This document shows, piece after piece, positions 6,359 through 10,520 of a DNA stretch of 10,520 nt (positions are counted from its first letter, which is position 1; each line of letters opens with the position of its first letter). The stretch is from Microcaldota archaeon (GTDB taxonomy: Archaea; Micrarchaeota; Micrarchaeia; Micrarchaeales; CABMGC01). The notes beneath the pieces were generated by a model. It was not told the DNA's origin. It saw only the letters and a program-made list of their open reading frames with translations, and did no database searches. The stretch covers positions 1 to 10,520 of the forward strand of contig JAGWHN010000029.1 of assembly GCA_028866785.1 (NCBI GenBank). Direction: 5' to 3'. The position numbers and the translations under genes are program-made.

Positions 6359-7300
6359 CTATTTCTTTGCGAAAAGCAGTCCCATTATCATGTTCTCTCC
6401 GCCGCCACTTGGATCGAACATGAACTTTGGCGCTGTGTGCGTGACCTCAAATCCGCACTCGCGGAGCTTCTCCTCCAAATCGAGATATCCATAGTGGTAC
6501 TCGATCACTATTCGGTCAAATATCTGCAGCGTCTCCTTTTCCGCGCCAAGGACTATAGGGTACTCGCACCCCTCACAGTCGATCTTGAGGACGCCGTGCT
6601 TAATGTTGAAGCGAGTGACAATCGACTTCAGTGAGTTTGTCTTTACCGAGTCCTTTCCCTTGCTGTTTATGCTCGATGCAACCGTGTTTGTGAGGGAGTT
6701 GTTTACCCTTGCAATCCCGTCGTACCCTGCACCCTCATTGAGCAGCGTTATCTTCGATGAGAGCTTGTTTAACGCGATGTTCTCCTTTGCGTTTTGGTAA
6801 GGATACTTGAAGAGCTCAAATGCATACACCTGCTTTGCGCCGTTCACCGCAAAGTAGATTGCTGTGTCACCTATGCTAGCCCCGATGTCAACGACCACCT
6901 TGTTCTTTACGTCAAGATAGGAGTACTCATCACCAAGGAACTGCTCCATTAGGCTTGGCAGGATGTTTGCCTTGTCACCTTTAGTGTAGACGAAGCGAAG
7001 CCTTTTCCCCTTGTAGCTGAACTGTAGGTGCTTTCCTATCTTAAGGTTGGGCGAGACGCCCTTTGCCTGCTGCCACTCCATCTGGAACTGCGGGCTCCTG
7101 TAGAACGCGGAATAATCGGAAAGATTGGAGATTGAGTAGGTCTTGCCGCTCTTGAGCCTTAGAACCACGTGCTTTTTCACTCCGGAACGGAAGAAGCCGA
7201 TGTCATACCAGTTCACCACGACAGAGCGGAAATTCAGCAGGTCGCGAAACGGAAGCGCATATGCAGCCACGTTGTCGAAAAGTGTTATGTTTTTTGTCAT
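6359..7300 (-). CDS. FkbM-family SAM-dependent methyltransferase (second copy)
   Basis: A 313-residue paralogue of the methyltransferase at 803-1681. SAM motif I is VVVDIGASIGD (135-145), the acidic residue is E162, the family signature is KIDCEGCE (239-246), and IEYHYGYLDLEE (266-277) matches its sister closely. The N-terminal region (1-120) is also shared in outline, starting MTKNITLFDNVAAYALPF against MSNVSLIDDIVGTLMLPF. The middle part after residue 195 differs most, which suggests different acceptors. I place the start at ATG 7300, not the upstream in-frame TTG 7342, because 7300 follows the stop of the GT2 gene by one base (TAG-G-ATG) and aligns with the N-terminus of the sister protein. 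This is tight translational coupling with the glycosyltransferase. It probably methylates a sugar placed by that enzyme, but no acceptor is shown. Confidence 0.88.
   Translation of the reverse strand: MTKNITLFDNVAAYALPFRDLLNFRSVVVNWYDIGFFRSGVKKHVVLRLKSGKTYSISNLSDYSAFYRSPQFQMEWQQAKGVSPNLKIGKHLQFSYKGKRLRFVYTKGDKANILPSLMEQFLGDEYSYLDVKNKVVVDIGASIGDTAIYFAVNGAKQVYAFELFKYPYQNAKENIALNKLSSKITLLNEGAGYDGIARVNNSLTNTVASSINSKGKDSVKTNSLKSIVTRFNIKHGVLKIDCEGCEYPIVLGAEKETLQIFDRIVIEYHYGYLDLEEKLRECGFEVTHTAPKFMFDPSGGGENMIMGLLFAKK
6831..6871 (-). repeat. Inverted near-identical segment, copy 2 (partner 1163-1203)
   Basis: This is the reverse-orientation counterpart of 1163-1203, inside the second methyltransferase just after its SAM motif I. 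Three mismatches were counted in 41 bases. One of the three changes is at a third codon position next to a conserved Ala-Val/Leu-Asn-Gly-Ala segment. Confidence 0.7.
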
Positions 7301-7301
7301 C

Positions 7302-8366
7302 CTATTGCCTCTTGCCCTTGATGCGATGATACTTTTCAACAATCAAGTCTATTAAAAGTTCAGCTCCTGCTTTTTTCCCATCATATTTGTGGTTGAGCGC
7401 TGAGATCGTCTTTTCAGAGTCAAGAGAAAGGAACTTCGTGAGCCCTGTTGTGTTCAGTATCTTTGAGATCTCGAGCACCTCTTTGCCCTCGGAGCTCTTC
7501 TTCCACTGCCTCACCTTCTCGAGGTACTTAAGTTGAGCAGGTATTATGTGGGGCATCCCCTTGATGTTCCTCTCCTGAACATGGTATGCAAGCTCAAGGA
7601 GGGTGTGGTAGACAAAGTAATCGAAATTGGAGAGCTCCTGCTCCTTCTTTTTTAGCGTAAGCCTTTGGTATGCGTTAAGGAACCTGGAAATGAACTTTCC
7701 CGAAGGCAGCTCCGTGATGCTCCTTCCCTTTGGCATCGCGACCTTCGAGAAGTAGTCAAGCACCTTTACGTTGAAGAGCTCGTATGTGAGCCTCTCGAAC
7801 TGCTCAATCTTCCTGTACTCAAGCGTGGTCGTCCTGCTCATCAAAAGCGAGAGGTGCATCATGTAGTAGCCCTTTTCGCTTACCTTCTCAAGTGGCCCCT
7901 TGATTGCGGGTTGCTCGTGGGGCATTCCGGTGAAGTGGACCTTGTTCTTCCTAAAGAGCCTGATCTGCCATGTAAAGAATCGCGGGATCTTCTTTTCATC
8001 GTGGACCTCCTCATACCTTCTTATCGCAAATGCGCTGGCCTTCGCCTCGGTTATCATCGGGCGTATTCCCTTCATGAACTGCAGCGATAGGCGCTCGTCG
8101 GTATCAATAAGTAGGATCCATGAGTTGCGGCACTTCTTTATCGCATACATCCTTAGCGGATCGGGGTACCCCAAAGGCACAACGAAGAAGATCTTCAGCT
8201 TGTTTAGCTTGTCCCTCCTTTTCGTGCGCTGCAAAAATGCCCTATTTCCCTTGTTACTTGAATCAACCAGCACAATCTCATCCGCAACAAAGTACATGTC
8301 GCGTATAAGTTTGAGCGCCTTGTGCGGGTCATCCTTTGAGAAGATTAACACAGATAGCTTTTGCAT
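7302..8366 (-). CDS. GT2-type glycosyltransferase (GT-A fold)
   Basis: A 354-residue protein whose first 180 residues are a GT-A domain of the family 2 type. The opening strand is LSVLIFSKDD (4-13), the nucleotide-binding strand is DEIVLVDSSN (29-38), and the metal-binding DXD-like motif is LLIDTDER (85-92; D88, D90). FTGMPHEQP (145-153) resembles the acceptor-site region of lipopolysaccharide-core GT2 enzymes. The remaining half is helical and charged, with no membrane segment, and I do not recognise it. The protein should therefore be cytosolic or peripheral. ATG 8366 is the first usable start in the frame. It has only a weak ribosome binding site, and the nearest good TATA element predicts a leader of about 70 nt. 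The second methyltransferase follows one base after the stop, so the two form an operon. Donor and acceptor are unknown. Confidence 0.82.
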   Translation of the reverse strand: MQKLSVLIFSKDDPHKALKLIRDMYFVADEIVLVDSSNKGNRAFLQRTKRRDKLNKLKIFFVVPLGYPDPLRMYAIKKCRNSWILLIDTDERLSLQFMKGIRPMITEAKASAFAIRRYEEVHDEKKIPRFFTWQIRLFRKNKVHFTGMPHEQPAIKGPLEKVSEKGYYMMHLSLLMSRTTTLEYRKIEQFERLTYELFNVKVLDYFSKVAMPKGRSITELPSGKFISRFLNAYQRLTLKKKEQELSNFDYFVYHTLLELAYHVQERNIKGMPHIIPAQLKYLEKVRQWKKSSEGKEVLEISKILNTTGLTKFLSLDSEKTISALNHKYDGKKAGAELLIDLIVEKYHRIKGKRQ

Positions 8367-8458
8367 TTCAACACATTTTGGAGTCGGCGACCCGATGTGC
8401 GCCCCGCAGAAGAGGAATCGCCATGAAATCGGCTTTACGATAGTAATGTATAACCTAA

Positions 8459-8467
8459 ATTTAAATA
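8459..8467. promoter_or_regulatory. Near-palindromic TATA element between divergent genes
   Basis: ATTTAAATA contains TTTAAATA (8460-8467) on the plus strand, an exact consensus box 52 nt before ATG 8516, which leaves a leader of about 26 nt. ATTTAAAT is its own reverse complement, so the same element could serve the GT2 gene on the minus strand with a leader of about 70 nt. A second candidate for the plus gene is CTATATAC at 8474-8481, which would give a leader of about 13 nt. The start sites cannot be decided from sequence. Confidence 0.5.
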
Positions 8468-8515
8468 TTTATTCTATATACAGCTAAGAATAGGGGACTA
8501 AAATTTCTGATTTAG

Positions 8516-10492
8516 ATGGAACGCTCTGACATTAAGGTTTTGATCTTTGACATGGAGGGGGTAGTCACCACCTCGTGGCACAACTTCTTCAAGCTGATAC
8601 CAGACATGAGGAATCTTTCGGAGGAGAAGCTTGAGCTGATCTGGGAGGGCAAGGTGGCCGAATACAACCTTGGCAAGCTAAGCGAGGAGGAGTTCATCCA
8701 GCACATAATAGAGGTCTCAAAGACAGCCGCAACCCCGAAGGAAATAAAAAATGCGATCTCCGCAACCGTTGCTGAAATGGCGGGAATGAGATACATAATA
8801 TCGGAGCTTAAGTCGAAATACAAGGTGGCGCTGCTTACAAATTACTCAAAGCCAGGTTTTGAGGAGCTAAACACAAGGTTCGGGTTCAGAAAGCTTTTTG
8901 ATCAGGTTTTTGTCTCAGCCTATACGGGAATTCGAAAGCCTGATGTAGAGGCATACACGCAGGTAAGCGAGGCGTTTGGAGTGATGCCTAGCGAGTGCTT
9001 GTTCATTGATGACAGAGAAAAAATAGTAGCAGGTGCTAAAAGCGCCGGGATGAACGCGATAAAGTTTGAGAACGTGGTGCAGCTCTCCGAATACATAAAG
9101 GAGGCGCTTGGCTTCAGGTTTGGCGAGCCACTGCACATTTTTAGGTCGTATGACGTAAGGGGAATATACAACCTTGACCTGAACCCTGAAATCGCAACAG
9201 GGATAGGGAGGGCGATGGGCACCTATCTAAAGAAAGGTTCCACTATAACGATTGCAAAGGACTACAGGAACGGAGGAGGCGTGCTGCATGATGCGTTTGT
9301 TGCAGGTGCACTCTCCACCGGAATCAATGTAGTGGATATAGGAACGCTCCCGACCCCAATTTTCTACCACTCGATAATACACGGCAAGTTTGATGGGGGC
9401 GCAATGATAACCGCAAGCCACAATCCCCCGATGTGGAACGGTTTTAAGATGTGCAGGAAGAACGCAGACATCATATCTGAGGAACATGGGATGGAGGAGC
9501 TGCGCGAGATCTTCTCCAAAAAAGAGTTCGGGCAGGGAAAGGGTGAAATTTCAGAGTACAAAAACGCGATCGAGGATTACATTTCACACGTCACCTCAAA
9601 CATAAAGCTGAAGAGGAAACTGAAGGTCGTGCTGGACCCGGGAAACGGGACATGGTCCGGAATCGCAAAGAGGATTTTTGAGAGGCTCGGATGCGAGGTC
9701 ATAGAGATAAATGGGGCGCCCGACAGCAACTTCTCTGCGCGGGGACCCGATCCTAACGATCTTGCACTCACAAAGCTAAAGGAGGAAGTCATAAGGCAGT
9801 CAGCGGACTTCGGGGCCGGATTTGACGCAGATGGAGACAGGGCGGGATTTGTCAATGAAAAGGGCAAATACGTGGGGACAGCTGACATGGTGCTTCCGCT
9901 TTTTGCATCTTACCTGCTTGGAGATAAGGTAAAGGGGGCAAAAGTGATATACGACATACCCTGCTCTACGGTGATTGAGGAGACGATTAATTCGCTGGGT
10001 GGAGTCCCGACACTTAGCAGGACGGGACACTCGCACATCATGACGAAGATGGTGGAGGAGAAGGCAGTACTCGGCGGAGAGTACAGCAACCACATCTACT
10101 TCCCTGACAACTTCAATTTGGACGATGGAGCGTACGCCGCAATGAAGATGGCTGAGCTGATTTCAAATCAGTCGGAGCCCCTTTCCGTGCTGATGTCAAA
10201 AGTGGCAAACTACCCAAAGGTGCCGATAACCGAGATCTATTGCCCAGACGACCTCAAGTTCAAGGTTGTGGAGGCTGCAAAGCAGAAGCTTCGCACGATG
10301 GGCTTCGAAAAAATAATTGACATTGACGGGGTCAAGGCGTTTGATAACTCAGGGTGGGTGCTGGTCAGGGCATCAAACACAATGCCGCAGATAAAGATCA
10401 ACTCCGAAGGGAAGACAAGGGAGGACGCAACAAGGCTCTTTGAGATGAGCAGGGCGATTGTGATAGAGGAAATTTCAAAGAAGATGCTGTGA
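8516..10492 (+). CDS. Fused HAD-like domain and phosphomannomutase/phosphoglucomutase
   Basis: A 658-residue two-domain protein. Residues 1-198 are a HAD hydrolase of the IA type: motif I FDMEGVV (D12, with E14 where Asp is usual), motif II LLTNYS (T108), motif III RKPD (K141), and motif IV FIDD (D165, D166). Residues 205-658 are a complete alpha-D-phosphohexomutase. They carry FRSYDVRG (209-216), phosphoserine loop TASHNP (S301), metal loop DADGDR (D437, D439, D441), sugar loop GGEYSNH (520-526) and phosphate loop RASNTMP (618-624). The mutase interconverts mannose or glucose 6- and 1-phosphates for nucleotide-sugar synthesis. GEYSNH and RASNTMP deviate from the textbook GEMSGH and RPSGTEP, so the preferred sugar is uncertain. 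The frame is continuous across the junction, with no internal ribosome binding site noticed. The next gene starts four bases after the stop, suggesting that its hexose-1-phosphate is activated there. Confidence 0.9.
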   Translation: MERSDIKVLIFDMEGVVTTSWHNFFKLIPDMRNLSEEKLELIWEGKVAEYNLGKLSEEEFIQHIIEVSKTAATPKEIKNAISATVAEMAGMRYIISELKSKYKVALLTNYSKPGFEELNTRFGFRKLFDQVFVSAYTGIRKPDVEAYTQVSEAFGVMPSECLFIDDREKIVAGAKSAGMNAIKFENVVQLSEYIKEALGFRFGEPLHIFRSYDVRGIYNLDLNPEIATGIGRAMGTYLKKGSTITIAKDYRNGGGVLHDAFVAGALSTGINVVDIGTLPTPIFYHSIIHGKFDGGAMITASHNPPMWNGFKMCRKNADIISEEHGMEELREIFSKKEFGQGKGEISEYKNAIEDYISHVTSNIKLKRKLKVVLDPGNGTWSGIAKRIFERLGCEVIEINGAPDSNFSARGPDPNDLALTKLKEEVIRQSADFGAGFDADGDRAGFVNEKGKYVGTADMVLPLFASYLLGDKVKGAKVIYDIPCSTVIEETINSLGGVPTLSRTGHSHIMTKMVEEKAVLGGEYSNHIYFPDNFNLDDGAYAAMKMAELISNQSEPLSVLMSKVANYPKVPITEIYCPDDLKFKVVEAAKQKLRTMGFEKIIDIDGVKAFDNSGWVLVRASNTMPQIKINSEGKTREDATRLFEMSRAIVIEEISKKML

Positions 10493-10496
10493 GCAA

Positions 10497-10520
10497 ATGA
10501 TTAGACAAGCGGTAATACTT
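10497..10520 (+). CDS. Start of a probable sugar nucleotidyltransferase (runs off the right edge)
   Basis: ATG 10497 opens eight codons, MIRQAVIL, before the window ends. This opening is typical of NTP-transferase enzymes, where an Ala-Ala-Gly-x-Gly-x-Arg nucleotide loop normally follows. Those enzymes join a hexose-1-phosphate to a nucleoside triphosphate. GTGA, part of the stop region of the preceding gene, lies four bases upstream as a weak ribosome binding site. The location directly behind a phosphohexomutase supports the reading, but eight residues cannot prove it. Confidence 0.5.

Noticed and set aside
7301..7342. Longer start (TTG 7342) for the second methyltransferase
   Set aside because: It would overlap the end of the GT2 gene and add 14 basic residues that the sister protein lacks.
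8385..8396. GTCGGCGAC partial inverted repeat upstream of the GT2 gene
   Set aside because: The arms are four bases with a one-base centre; too short to call an operator or hairpin without comparison to other genomes.
7900..8487. Plus-strand ORF of 195 codons opposite the GT2 gene and the divergent gap
   Set aside because: The GT2 frame on the minus strand has conserved strands and a DXD-like motif; this frame has none and runs through the promoter region.
1..10520. CRISPR arrays, tRNA or rRNA genes, insertion sequences, defence systems
   Set aside because: No regularly spaced direct repeats, cloverleaf-like segments, transposase motifs or nuclease/helicase genes were seen; the window is almost fully occupied by sugar-related genes.

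Overview
The window reads as archaeal chromosome. TATA boxes of the TTTAWATA type sit about 26-28 nt upstream of start codons, so several mRNAs look leaderless. Ribosome binding sites are of the GGTG/GGGG kind, arginine is coded mostly by AGG/AGA, and the left edge carries the start of an archaeal S-layer protein. The S-layer N-terminus and the gene style suggest a DPANN archaeon of Micrarchaeota type. That placement is inference; no rRNA or other phylogenetic marker is present.

Layout. (1) 1-512, minus: 5' part of an S-layer protein gene with its promoter, running off the left edge. (2) 513-802: the largest stretch without a confident gene. It holds the S-layer promoter, a doubtful 71-codon minus-strand ORF and a near-symmetric TATA element. 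(3) 803-6353, plus: FkbM-type methyltransferase, alkaline-phosphatase-superfamily phosphodiesterase, PIG-L/LmbE-type de-N-acetylase, GT4 glycosyltransferase, and an extended-SDR nucleotide-sugar epimerase/dehydratase. Internal promoters precede the deacetylase and probably the epimerase. (4) 6359-8366, minus: GT2-type glycosyltransferase followed one base later by a second FkbM methyltransferase, paralogous to the first. This pair converges on the epimerase gene with a 5-nt gap. (5) 8516-10492, plus: a HAD-like domain fused to phosphomannomutase/phosphoglucomutase. It is followed at 10497 by the first eight codons of what looks like a sugar nucleotidyltransferase.

Together this is a surface-polysaccharide or glycoprotein-glycan locus next to an S-layer gene. 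A plausible flow is: the mutase makes a hexose-1-phosphate; the nucleotidyltransferase activates it; the epimerase alters the sugar; GT4 and GT2 enzymes add sugars to a carrier or acceptor; the de-N-acetylase and the two FkbM methyltransferases modify the glycan; the phosphodiesterase has an unknown trimming or transfer role. No flippase, polymerase or oligosaccharyltransferase lies in the window, and no substrate can be assigned from sequence alone. I saw no tRNA, rRNA, CRISPR array, insertion sequence or attachment site. The most unusual items are the HAD-mutase fusion with its altered HAD motif I, the divergent near-symmetric TATA elements, and the inverted, locally near-identical methyltransferase paralogues.
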